Shown here in pieces: positions 11,601-22,530 of a stretch of 64,000 nt of DNA. The translations under genes and the position numbers were made by a program. Positions within the stretch are counted from its first letter, which is position 1; each line of letters opens with the position of its first letter. The stretch is from contig NBBA01000003.1 of NCBI GenBank assembly GCA_002794785.1, forward strand, positions 1,240,001 through 1,304,000, read 5' to 3'. This DNA comes from Coniferiporia sulphurascens. Lineage: Eukaryota > Basidiomycota > Agaricomycetes > Hymenochaetales > Hymenochaetaceae. The notes under the pieces were generated by a model. It was given only the letters and a program-made list of their open reading frames with translations. It searched no databases and was not told the origin of the DNA.

Positions 11601-13548
11601 TTTGCTCTGGATATATCAGGTTAGGATTCGAAGAGTGAGGAATAACTATGTAACCCACTAAGAAGAGTCCAGACGAGTGTGATGGTCTACATGAGTGATA
11701 TATTATCCGTTATCTCCAGAAATGGCGTGTAAAATGATACAAGTACCGACCTGGAGAGTTTTCCCCATTCCCCTGTAAACGCCAACACGCATGAGTACAA
11801 AGGACGCATTTGCAGAATATTATGCCTCACATTTCGTCAGCGAGGATACATCCATAACCCTCGTGGTTACGGAGACCCATGACACACTCATACATGAACT
11901 TCACACCTGTGAAAATTCATAAATCGACTTGAACTGTTAGTAGTTGTCCGGCTTACCATCTCTCTGATGTGGGCGCAGATGCCTTCCCAAGATTGGATCA
12001 ATAACCACTGGTACCAAAGGTCGACCCCTTAAGTGCCAATCAGTGCGCTGTATAATGGGAGCTTCATGCGAAGAAGACTTACTTCGGATTGAACTTCTTC
12101 TGATACTCCGGAGTAGTCGGCGGCTGCTTCATTACAATAGCGCCCTCAGAATTTGGGTCGTGTCTTTCCATAGGTCAGTGCTGATGTGAGAAAGATCTAA
12201 CGTAGTGTTCCTTACAACGGTTCTGGGCTCTTCGATTGCTGATTAGGTTTACCGTAGAAGTTGGTCGGGACGACAAATTTCTTCTGCAACGTCCCGGGCT
12301 TTGCGGAGGCAGATGAATCGGTGCCTGTGTCGACGTTCTCTTTCGCTGCACACGAATGCGGGCCGGGTCCCACTGTGCCACTTTCGATATACTCATCCAC
12401 CATGGACGTCTCAATGTCAACATCGTCGTCGCCATAGGGTACGTCCAGAGGCATGCTGCCAATGATGCGTGGTATCATAACAGAGGAAACCCGATCTTCG
12501 AGCTCAATGACTTTATTTCCTATATTTGTCTGGTAGCCTTCGCGAAGAGTCATGCCATTCCATTTGGCAGTACCCATTCTGCGGACGAGTTGGTCGATGA
12601 GCGATGAATGAAAGTTACCACGTACAAGCGACCGTCCTCAGATATCATCGTAAGTTTTTGATCCGAATGAACGACATATGCATCGCCGTCCCATGTCTTG
12701 TGCTTCTTACCCTGGGGCTTTCGCCTATGAATTTGTTAATAAACTGCACACAAAGTCGTGTATACGCAAAATCGTGGGCGACGCACCAGTGAGCAGACCA
12801 ATACGTAGTGGGAATAGATAACGCGGGCTTCTCCTTCACTTCATCTCTTTGTTGAATGAGGCCAACCGGTTCCAAGTCTATGCCTTTCTTGCGTGCGTCT
12901 GAGCTGCTGGCTGAGGCGTATCGTTCCCGTTGTGAGTTCGTCGAGATCGACTTTAAAGGAATAAATTTCTTATTTAGTGCCGATGCGCTTGCATGTACCG
13001 GTTTGATCTCTTCTGGTGATGTACTGGAGTTTCCAACGCCGAACGCCCTCCCTGATAAGAAATCCTCTTTTGGTACGGCGCAGTCGATCTCCATTTCTCT
13101 GCCGCCCAGAGAAACGAGGGTGCCTACGCATGCGCCATCGGGGTTTGGCTTACCAACAGTGATTCTTTTCCAGAATTTAGAGAACGTATATCGGGATACG
13201 GATAGTCACACACAAGTTATGTTCTAAGTCGTAAAGGGTCCCCTTTCCTCCGCTCAGCACTAGAATACCATCGCCGTCCCAAGTCTTATGCTTTTTGTAC
13301 TGAGGCTTTCTCCTGGAACGTAGTAGATGAAGTGCGTTAATTAGGGTGTTATAGGTTGTTATTTTCCTTTACCATTGCACCATCCAGTACTGCCCCCCAA
13401 GCTTTGTCGGATCATTCGCAATTTCTGATCCATCCGTGTCATCCCGCGACGAGGCCAGTAATTGGCGTTTGCGAGACTCGAGCTCGCGTCCAGCTGATTC
13501 AAAGGAACGTTTCTGGCCAGCCTGAGCAGGGTTTTGGTACGCAGGCAT
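8648..13548 (-). CDS. RDH54: Rad54-family DNA translocase RDH54/RAD54B with duplicated N-terminal DUF2439-like module
   Basis: Rdh54 (Tid1, RAD54B) is a Swi2/Snf2 translocase that works with Rad51/Dmc1 in homologous recombination. From the N-terminus ([21 protein letters not shown] at 13,548) it has [22 protein letters not shown] (about 13,270-13,390) and, about 600 bases on, [22 protein letters not shown] (about 12,680-12,820): two copies of one module. The ATPase core follows: [17 protein letters not shown] (about 11,970-12,040), CILADEM-GMGKTLQ with the Walker A split by an intron (about 11,745-11,850), [46 protein letters not shown] (11,035-11,070) and [15 protein letters not shown] ... 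NPGLLG. The second lobe has [27 protein letters not shown] (about 9,740-9,830) and [17 protein letters not shown] (about 9,510-9,580). The end has CHTHELLGC and a [11 protein letters not shown] tail. NPGLLG plus ILKSRAPG favour Rdh54 over Rad54. The gene is unusually intron-rich. Confidence 0.9.
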
Positions 13549-14030
13549 GACACTGATCAACGCGAGCGTCGCGCTCGACCGCCTCGGCGGAAAAGCACAA
13601 CTTGAATCGTGTCGCGACGCGTCGCGTGCAACACGTGACTTTTAGTCACAGTCTTGACTTGATTACTCAATGAATACTTACGGTGCGAAGGACAAAGAAT
13701 CGCTTATATGTTCAGTTAAGCGAGAAGAAATATTTGTTTGCATGGTATGCATTACCCTTTTCATATCTATATAATCAAATTTGGAGGGCCAACGGTAGCC
13801 ACTAGGCCAGCCACAGTGACAGTTCCGGCCTGTCCCGTACTTCTGCCAGTACTAGTGAACAAACTGGCTATATTGAGAATAGTATCTGTGGTATTTGACG
13901 CTCGTGTGTGAAGAATCGTGATACATGTACAATACTGGTACCGAGGATATATAAAAAGAATGATTGGGACCCACTGAACTAAATGATTTAAATTTAATAG
14001 CGGCCGGCTAAACCTCAGGCAGTTTTGCAT
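13549..14030 (-). promoter_or_regulatory. RDH54 promoter region with MCB-like palindrome and E-box
   Basis: The 480 bases upstream of the RDH54 ATG contain the perfect 14-base palindrome CGCGACGCGTCGCG at 13,613-13,626, whose centre ACGCGT (13,617-13,622) is the MluI cell-cycle box bound by Mbp1-type factors in yeasts. CACGTG lies at 13,632-13,637. Both are 65-90 bases before the start codon. In yeasts ACGCGT boxes drive S-phase expression of replication and repair genes; applying that here is inference. The distal half also contains the 3' region of the amidohydrolase gene, whose stop is at 14,031. Confidence 0.5.
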
Positions 14031-16845
14031 TCACACATGACCAAACGCTAGCTGCCCGTCAATCACGGTTGCAAGTACCCTTGTGTCGAGGATCTTATCT
14101 GCCGGGATGGTCATGATGTCCTGAGAGATTACGACATAGTCTGCAAGTTTCCCCGGCTCGAGTGAGCCAAGGTCTTCCTCGGAGAAGGAAGCGTATGCAG
14201 GATCTATTGTTATGCCTAAAATTCCTCCGCGAATTAGCTTGGAAGTCGCATTAGTGTGAAATCTAAACTCTCTTACCGCGAAGCGCTTCAGTGCGCGTAA
14301 GGCATTGTTCAGGGAACCTTAAGATGCATGATCCGATCAAAAGCAGAACTGATGGGTCCGGGTCGTGACCACTCACCATCCTCCCGGTCCATGTGGTGAA
14401 GTTTTGTCGGATGACACTCGAGTTATAGCAGCATGGAAGCCTGCAAAGGGGTTCATGTCTTCAACTGGAAAGTCTGACCCGAGCGTGATCCGCGCTCCAG
14501 CATCGATTATTGTCCGGAATGCATATAAATTTTTGACACGCTCTGGACCCTGCCACGAGGTAAGAAAAGAAAGGGAATTTTTTTCAGGGCGCCTGAATAT
14601 GCTTTACTCATATACAATACATACCAGACGGTCCTGTGCATACCACATGTCGCTCACACTGTTGAATTCCATGCATTGAGGGAAGCCTCAGGTACACAAG
14701 TTCAAAAGGGACTCACACGTGGGTAGGCTGGACACTTGCGATAACTGAAATGGAACTATGAGGAAGATCTAGGCCGGCTCCGGGGATAACGTACCTCCAA
14801 GTTTGGCAAGTCGTATAGTATCCTCGGGGCGTATGATCTGTGCATGCTCGATGCGCGGGCGAACAGCTGTACCGTTGACACCTTCTAGTTCATTCTCTAA
14901 TGCACTTTCCAAAACGTCAAGGATTAAGGAATTGGCGCGATCACCAATAGCGTGGATATTCTTTTTTAACTGGCGGTTAGCCACGATTGAGGAGTAACGA
15001 CTGCATACTCACCACTTGCCAGCCATCGCTGAGGAACTTCGGTACAAATTTATACAAGACTTCAAGGTCGATGCGCATAAAGCCGCTAGTCTCTGGATTG
15101 TCGGCGTAAGGCTCGAAGAGCTTATTCCAGAATACATCATGTCAAATATGACTTTCGCACTAGGGGGGGAAGTCGCTTACCGCAGCACCGCCTGATCGTA
15201 GCGCGCCTGATAATTGGACGCCACAGCACGTGTAAGGGCGTATAGAAGCACACAGAGTTCACAAACATACCGTCTGCAAATAGTTTGACACTGCGCGCAG
15301 TAAGCCTATTCTCATTGATTATCTTGGCCCTTTTGTCGCCCCAATATTCCGCCTTCTCATCAAAGTAAGTCATACCATATATTCTGACCTGATGACATCA
15401 AATCTGAGCATATAGAAGGCCGGGTCAGAGGTAACGATAAACCACGAACAGGAAGTTTGTCAAGTTCTGCTTGTCTGTGGATATATCATTTGTGATCTCC
15501 TTCACCATAAAATCGGAGTAAAAAAGTAAGCACCTTTTGAAGAAAGCGAGTGATTCCGGGTCGAATCCTGCGTCATGAAATGATGTGAGCCCTTTGGACA
15601 GTGCGTCGTTGACAGCGATCTTGAATCGTTGAAGTCTATCTGCATCCGTTAGAGGCGGTCTCTTGACCAAATCTTGCGCTTTATCCAAGAAAACGCCTAT
15701 CTGGGCAATTAGAAGAGGTGCAACGCCGTTGCATCAGACCCACTTGCCTGTAGGGTTCCCCTTATCATCCAGCATAATGATACCCCCATCAACTTCCTCT
15801 GGAAGGGGGAGCATAAGCTTCAGAGTAGTTTCGGAGACCCAAAGGGCGTGCCCATCTTTGCTTTGGAGGACGACAGGACGTCCTTGGACAATTGGGTCAG
15901 TTTCAAACTCTTTCTGTAGAGTGGTGTTAGCTCAAAGAACGCCTGGAGTGCAACAGTGTACAAACAAAACATACAAATGAGGGGAACTCTTCTGCTGGCC
16001 AGGCTGTGTGGTCCCAGCCCCAGCCTTCTACGAGTCTGGTAGTGTCGTTCAGAATGTCTGGGTTAGAGAGTATGAAGTCTCTGACACGAGCGACAACAGC
16101 TAATAAAGGTACCAGCAATCTAAGGGTTTCACTTCAGATGAAGAGGAAACGGTGAATCGCTGACCAGCACTATCTCTGGATCCTTCAAGGGGCAGAATTC
16201 TGCTGGAGCCATATTCAAGAGTATGCCCGTGCGAATCTTTGCTTATCGGTTTGTTTAGTTCATAGGGTCATCGATATAAAACTCACCGCTCATACCCGGT
16301 ATCACGACGGAGTTTGAAGGAATTAGCTTTACCTGAAGAGGTGTTTCGTAGGCAGTCTGCATTTCTTCGCCGTATACATGGTAGTGCTTCTGGTTCCATT
16401 TAGTCAACACTTCATCTAATGGATAGGAGAAGAAGAGGATGGATTTTTCGGTTCATTTATTAGGGTATCAGTGGGTAAAAGCGTAGCACTTTAGAGGCGC
16501 TCACTCACCAAGAGATCCGGTGTCGAGAATCTTAGAACCATGAACAAGAAGACATTCGACTTTACTGTTTGTATCGTTGACAGTGTAGATAGCCGGACCA
16601 TTCCCAGAACAGAGAGCGTATGACCTGGGGAGTGTGGGGGATACAGGGACCGCCCCCTTGCCTTTCAAGAGTAGAGATGCAGACGCAAGCAGAGCGGAGC
16701 CAGCTAGAACAACGCAGAAGCCTGCACGCTTGAGAGGAGGGAAGGGATTCGCAGCCGATGTCCTAGTTTTTGGGCTGTCCTTGGTAATATGAACACCAGA
16801 AGGCACTACTTTCTTGGACCTCTTGCGGGTGTGGACTCCTTGCAT
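14031..16845 (-). CDS. Membrane-anchored amidohydrolase family 3 protein (YtcJ/AepA-like)
   Basis: This is a metal-dependent hydrolase of the amidohydrolase superfamily; the substrate cannot be told from sequence. The start MQGVHTRKRSKK (ATG at 16,845) is followed by a basic region and a single hydrophobic helix, FCVVLAGSALLASASLLL (about 16,670-16,725), which looks like a signal anchor that would place the enzyme in the secretory lumen or outside. Family landmarks in order are VVIPGMS, the metal motif DSHGHTLEYG (about 16,210-16,240), VEGWGWDHTAWP (about 16,000), RPVVLQSKDGHALWVS (about 15,840-15,890), LTSFHDAGFDPESLAFF (about 15,550), SVKLFADG (about 15,280), NIHAIGDRANSLILD (about 14,925-14,960) and RIEHAQIIRPED, then LGSDFPVEDMNPFAGF, GSLEPGKLADYVVISQDIM and RVLATVIDGQ at the end. 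The stop is TGA at 14,031-14,033. There are many short introns. YtcJ-like proteins usually lack the membrane anchor seen here. Confidence 0.85.
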
Positions 16846-17422
16846 GGTGAGTAGCGTTGCGGTGAGTATCTTGCGGTGAATGGGGATGGAAGTGACTACA
16901 GCTCCCTTTATACATACTACTCAGCACCGCGGCAGGCTCAGCCGCTCAGGTCCGTCGTCACGGACTTTCTCCCTCACGGTCATGATTTTTCGGAGGGCAG
17001 CCGAACGAAGCTCGTCGTTTTCCAAAGTGTTCCTATTTTTTCACTAGGCGCCGGCGACCCTAACTTGAACCTTGGAACGTTGATTCGATTCTTCGGCCCT
17101 GTGGGACGGATCGCACGATGCGCTTGCATCTAGAAGTCCCAGCTCTACTACGGTACATCCCTTAGCACTGGCGCCGGCCCCACGGCGGCGCACGCGAACC
17201 CGGCTCGTTTCACCGGAAATTTAATATCAAATAAATGTTCGTGATCTTCGTAACTCAAAATGGGGCAAGAACCAGGTCGTAGCAGCTCGCGAAGGACGAA
17301 AAGGAGCAAATAAAATTCCCAGCGCCACCCACCAGCTCGCGTTACACGTGACCTTGCGACGTGTCTCTGCCGTGGCCACTGGTCCAGTGAGGTGTCCAGC
17401 AATCCTGTGAGCTGCGACGACG
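16846..17422. promoter_or_regulatory. Divergent promoter region, amidohydrolase / HRD1
   Basis: Two genes start facing away from each other across about 580 bases. ACACGTGAC at 17,344-17,352, 73 bases before the HRD1 ATG, contains the E-box CACGTG and is the same nine-base string found in the RDH54 promoter. A GC-rich segment lies at about 17,160-17,220. No gene is supported within. Confidence 0.5.
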
Positions 17423-20231
17423 ATGCCCGTCCAGCTTCAGTTACAACACTACGCATCGTCCGTGACTTCTCACCGTGTTTTACTCTATGGCGTCTTCTCT
17501 GTAGGTGTCGTGCTCGCGGTCGTGGCAAATGCTCTCAAGAAACACAGCAACTTCTATTCCGTTGCCGTCTATCTCTCAAAGAGCAATGGCACTGTTGTGG
17601 TTGGTGCTTTATTATTATCATTATGCAGACACCTCGCTTACTCTTGCTCTAGGTTTTGGCCAACTTTGGCGTGCTTCTCTCTATTCTGTTTGGTCGCCTC
17701 TTGCAGCAGATATTCTTTGGTCCCTTGAGGGCCATGGAGGTTGAGGTGAGTGATGTATCCCATTTGTCACTGCATCGTACCTCATACAACCTATGCTTTG
17801 CAGCGGCTATACGATCGGATGTGGTTTTTCGTCACAGAGTCTCTGCTTGCATTCACTATTTTCCGCGATGAATTCGACATACCTTTCGCGCTGATGTTTG
17901 GTCTCCTGCTCTTCACGAAATGTTTTCACTGGCTCTTGTCAGACCGCATAGAATGGGTACGTAGCTAGTCCTTGCCAAAACAAGCTGATTACAACCACTT
18001 ATCTATTGCAATTAGATGGACCAAAGGCCGTATCCTGGTCCTCCTCTGTTATTTCACATTCGAGTTCATGTCCTGATCACACTTCTCTGGGCAACTGATC
18101 TAATTGCGTTTTTGTTCACTATTGAGAACATGCTCAGTCACGGAGTGGGAGGCACCGTGTTGTTTGCCAGTGAAGTGAGTTATTGAGTATTTCGAGCATT
18201 GGAACCCTGAGGTGCTTAAATAGGCCTATACTTTCGCAGTACGCGATTCTCCTTGCGAGCCTGATGAATTCAGTCGCGAAATACGCAATCGCATTAATCG
18301 ATTTGCGACGTGCGTCTTCCAGGGGCGGGGAGAACGCACCTCCTTGGGAGAATAAGAGCATGCTGGTGTTCTATGTGGAGTTAGCCACAGGTAGGTGAAT
18401 GGAAGTCTGTGTCATGTTCTCCGCTAAAGTTATTTATCTCGAAGATTTTCTCAAGCTCGTAACTTATTTGACGTTCTTTATGCTCGTTTTGACATTCTAC
18501 GGACTTCCATTGAATATTGTCCGGGATGTATACATCACGGCTCGCTCCTTTATCATGCGTTTCCGCGACCTCATTCGTTACCGCACTGCGACGCGTAACA
18601 TGGATGAGCGTTATCCGAATGCAACGGAGGCGGAGCTCAGCGCTATGAGCGATAGAACTTGTATCATATGCCGGGATGAGATGGTTCCTCGAACGGCGGG
18701 TCATCCTACCCAGGAAGCGAGGGATTCGGCTCCGGCTCCAGCTCCGGTGGCGCCGCAGGATGGCCCGAATACAACTCCCAAAAAACTCCCTTGTGGGCAC
18801 ATATTCCACTTTTACTGCCTTCGTTCCTGGCTGGAGCGCCAGCAAAGTTGCCCAACTTGGTGCGTAACAAACCAGCGATATTAAGCCCATTTTATATATG
18901 AAAGCTCCGCTTTACTTTCCGCTTTTAGTCGACGATCCGTACTGGAAGTTAACCAAGCGGAACAGGCAAATGCCCAAGCTGTGCCTCCTCGGCCCCAGGC
19001 TGGTGCATTCCCGCAGATGCCTGCAGGAAACGGACCTGCTCAACAGTTACAATGGCAATTACAGCAACTACAGCAGCAGCAGCAGCAGCAACAGCAGCAA
19101 CAAGGCATTCGTGGAGGAATTTTTGGACGTCTAATGGGGGCTGCGGGAGTTCCGCCCATGGTGCCGGGACAATTTGCACCAGGCGTACTACCTGGCCAGG
19201 TTGCGCCGGTCGGAAACGGGATGGGGTGGGAAGGACAGCAGCAACAGGGACAGCAAGGCCAACCTCCTATGTATGGACCACCCTTTGCATACCCCCAGTA
19301 TCCGTTTCCCCGTCCCCAGCCTTTTGCGCTTCAGCCGGAACGTTTCCAAGGATTCTGGGCACCGGACGGGATTTGGCATCCATGGCCGAACGCACGGGAT
19401 AATGCAATTGATAATAATATAGATGCTCAAGCGCCCATGCCTACTCCTACAGCTGCAGATTTGTCTGCTGCGCGTACAAACACCGACCAGCATTCGGATG
19501 CGGACTCAAGCGGGCTTGGCAATGGTGCCCTTTCAACCGCTACGCCAGGGCCTGCTTCCCTTTCGCCGTCTGGCGCCCGGGAGGCTGCAGCCGCGGCCGC
19601 GCTTCGCCGTATGAATCCGGATAATCAAACGCCGACAGTACAACAAGCGCCCGTACAGGGGCAGACTAATGGCACCCGCGAAACAAATTCAGGCTCGAGC
19701 GGAGAGGCGCCCAGACGGGCGCCTGCACCTGTACTCATTCCACTGTTCGACCCATCTACCACCTTGCCGTCGTTATCTCGCGGGTCTCGCGGGGCGTCAA
19801 GTGCAAGGGCGACTGCATTTGCAGGTATAGCGGGCCGTCCCCCTTCAATTAATCGGCAAGGCCTTCTTTATGGTGCAACGGGCATGCGCAACCTTCCCTC
19901 CACTTTATCAGAAGAACAACTCGCGGTGCTCGACCAGCTGACTCGCGAAGCGATTGACGAGCGCCTTCGGATTTTGGAAAATGTTCAGGTAACAACAGCA
20001 CAGTGCGCAACGGAGCTCCTGAGGTGCCGGAGCGTATTACCTAGGAGTACTGTTTCCCGCACATCAGCGGCGCCTCGGGCAGGGCCTTCTAGGACTGAGT
20101 CACAAAATCCGCCACCAGAAGCCCCTTTGAATTCCGATGAACTTTCTTCGGTGCCCTCAGCGACAGAAACCGGGGCCGAGGCCAGAGAACCTGGAGAACC
20201 TCAACCCAGCGGGTCTGAGATAACAGCTTAG
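17423..20231 (+). CDS. HRD1: ERAD E3 ubiquitin ligase HRD1 (synoviolin)
   Basis: Hrd1 is the multi-pass ER membrane ubiquitin ligase that retrotranslocates and ubiquitinates misfolded ER proteins. The ATG at 17,423 begins MPVQLQLQHYASSVTSHRVLLYG, whose first helix is GVFSVGVVLAVVAN. Further helices lie in separate exons (about 17,653-17,745, 17,805-17,955, 18,016-18,175, 18,239-18,390 and 18,440-18,530), including the family block RLYDRMWFFVTESLLAFTIFRDE. The RING-H2 domain runs from CIICRDEM (about 18,660) to [25 protein letters not shown] (about 18,785-18,860), with roughly 40 Pro/Ala-rich residues inserted between the second and third metal ligands. The last intron (about 18,859-18,927) splits the final Cys codon and joins to RRSVLEVNQAEQ. 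The C-terminal 400 residues are Pro/Gln/Ser-rich with a polyglutamine run near 19,040-19,100. The stop at 20,229-20,231 converges on AIM41 about 105 bases away. Confidence 0.93.
19041..19103 (+). repeat. CAG/CAA polyglutamine tract in HRD1
   Basis: A mostly uninterrupted CAG run with CAA interruptions encodes about eleven consecutive glutamines after LQWQLQQLQ, in the disordered cytosolic tail downstream of the RING. CAG tracts are prone to length change, so the number of repeats may vary between strains. Confidence 0.85.
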
Positions 20232-20335
20232 TTTTTCCCTGTCGGTTTCTGCTGTCGTCGCATTGGTTGATGTATGTAATATAACTCATTATTGTTGCAA
20301 TATTATACGTATGGAGTTTACGAAAGAAAAAGTCG

Positions 20336-21256
20336 TTACTGCTTCTGGTCGACAGCCTCAAGCGCCGTCCGTGCCCTCTGACTTACAATTTTTCCGTCCA
20401 CGAGTGACTTGTCGACCCGCGCGAAAAACGCTTTCAGTAATAGGCCCGAGGCCCGCTTCGGGTCGGACCTATGCACGGATGTGATACTCTGATCGGCCCC
20501 GAGTTCCTGCAGGATGGAATCCATCTCGGCCTCGGACATCGGGGGCGGCAGAAGCGTTTCAAGAAATTTTACTTCACGCTGCTCGGACTCGGCGAGCTCA
20601 GGACGCAGTGCGCCGACAAACTGTGCCGCGGAGTCTTCCTATAGTTGTAGAAGGGGGAAGGGGGAGGGAAGCCGAGGTCAGTAAAGATTCCAAGCTTAGT
20701 TTGAGATTGAAAGAGGGGGGAAGGTATAACTGACACGACGGGTAATGGCCTTCCTGAGTATCGACGTGATTTGTGAGCTCGGAATCGGACCAGAGGGATT
20801 CTTATCGGCAGAGTACACTTCTGCCAGCACCGACTGCGGGGTTGGTTTATTGGATCAGCAAAGTTAGAAGGGAGGCACGGAAGATTTATACAGTACCCGT
20901 AATACCGTAGAGGCGAATGTATCTCTGGACTGGAGAGAGTTTTAATAAACCAAGTTGACAATGCTCCACTGAATGGAACGTCTTACTTTCATTGCAGCCT
21001 TCAGCTCGGTTGTGAGCCGTTTGCGTTGATCTAGAGTGGCGTAGTATATAAATTTTTCTTTATTTTTGTGACTTTTCGGATGACTGCACCGCCAGTGGCG
21101 CCTCGTCGACCTTGAAAAAAAGGGACACTTACCATGCTCGGATGCCGTCGCTATCGTACGGAATTGATAGGGCACAAAAGGCACACGGATAGGAGAGAAC
21201 GAGGGACGAGACCTGGTGAGAAGGCCATAAAATAGGATAGAGCCGCTTTTCCGCAT
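20336..21256 (-). CDS. AIM41: AIM41 / GatB-YqeY domain mitochondrial protein
   Basis: Aim41 is the mitochondrial YqeY-domain protein related to the tail of GatB; its exact role is not settled. The ATG at 21,256 gives MRKSGSILFYGLLTRSRPSF with a run of basic and hydroxylated residues and no acidic ones, as expected of a mitochondrial presequence. The conserved core is RLTTELKAAMK (about 20,990-21,020), then after an intron SVLAEVYSADKNPSGPIPSSQITSILRKAI (about 20,740-20,850), then after another intron EDSAAQFVGALRPELAESEQREVKFLETLLPPP (about 20,550-20,640), and MSEAEMDSILQELGA ... RASGLLLKAFFARVD to the stop at 20,336. The first intron can be read two ways: a 21-base-scale gap or, better in phase, a longer one ending at CTCTAG near 21,030, which joins ASEH directly to DQRKRLTTELK. 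The short version would insert a basic stretch. Confidence 0.82.
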
Positions 21257-22530
21257 ACTACTATAGTATTGTTAGTATTGCTGTTGAGTTCAGCTGGCAA
21301 CTGGCTGGTGGCGATGACGCACCGCCGACCTGGCAGAGAACCCATTCCTAATACGGAAACCCGGCGGAACCTTAAACTACCCTCAAGTTTTCAAGTGACT
21401 CTGTGAGCCATACATATCGACTCGGAAGAACGGAAGCACAACGACCAACCGCATCGCTTGCGCGAAGATGAACGTCGCCTACGCCCAGGACAAGTGCGGA
21501 TGTATATGTAATTCCCATCGACTATCGATCATATACTGAGCCCTTGCATCATCGACCTTTAGGAAACGTCCTTTCCTTGAGGCAAATTTACCCCATGTGG
21601 GTCGTGAACGTGTTTTATGCATCGATTCATAACCTTATCGATTAACGATATCGCCGACAAGTCTGCCAAAGGGCTTCCAGCCGAGGCGAGCCGCAACATG
21701 TTTTCTCTTACACGAGTGGCCCGTAAAGTACGTGTCGTTGTTTGCGCGTCCTTTGTTTGTAGCCGTCCAGAGGAATAAAATCCGCTCGCTGCACGACCAT
21801 TCAGACCCGAATGACGCCCGCAATATCTTTTTTTCTTTCTCTGCTTCTTTTTACAACGGTACTGATGATCTCATATCGCCCCGAGCCGAACTGAACTGTA
21901 TTTCCTTTGCTCTAGATGCTTCCCTCGTACGAAGCATGCCGTGGCAGCATGGTCTATATGACTTGAAGTTCTACGTCCATGATAGATGCCCCCTTTGCAA
22001 GGATAGACGCCACCATCTCAGTCTGCCTGACGCCAATCGCACCTTTTCTTTACCTGATATGATTCGTGCCTCGGTCAGGAGTCTTGCCCTCGACACCATC
22101 TAGAACAGCTTCGCGGCGCAATATATCTGTCTTGAGTACAATTTTTTGGCAAGCAAGGTCGCGAAGGGATTCGATCTTGGAAGCGAATGAAATACTCACA
22201 CAGTTTGCAGATCTACACATCTTCAGCATCCATTATCGGCGTTGTCCTGCACTGGTTTCTACAGATCAACAAGTTCGATCTTTTTCTTGAATACTGACCG
22301 ATCCCTTGAATTTATCTTACGATAGGGCCTGCACATTTCCCTTGCTGCACTCCAAATAATATCTATCGCTCGGCGGATAGACTGATGTTCACGCGTCTTC
22401 AGTCTTAACTTTGGACGATAACTGGTAAGTGTCGAGCATAAATTATCTCAAAGCGATTTCAGAGAGTACAGAAGAATAACAACAAATGATACACAGGGAA
22501 AGCTAGTTCAGCTGAGCGCCCTTGCTCTTC
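21257..22530. other. Intergenic stretch without a recognisable gene
   Basis: About 1.27 kb between the AIM41 start and the stop of the next gene, both on the minus strand. It must hold the AIM41 promoter. A 123-codon open frame on + (21,732-22,103) begins with an ATG but shows no domain or splice continuation I can recognise, so I do not call it. Several ATCGAT palindromes occur around 21,520 and 21,640. Confidence 0.45.

Noticed and set aside
21732..22103. A 123-codon plus-strand frame between AIM41 and the helical protein
   Set aside because: No recognisable domain, no splice continuation, and amino-acid content typical of random sequence.
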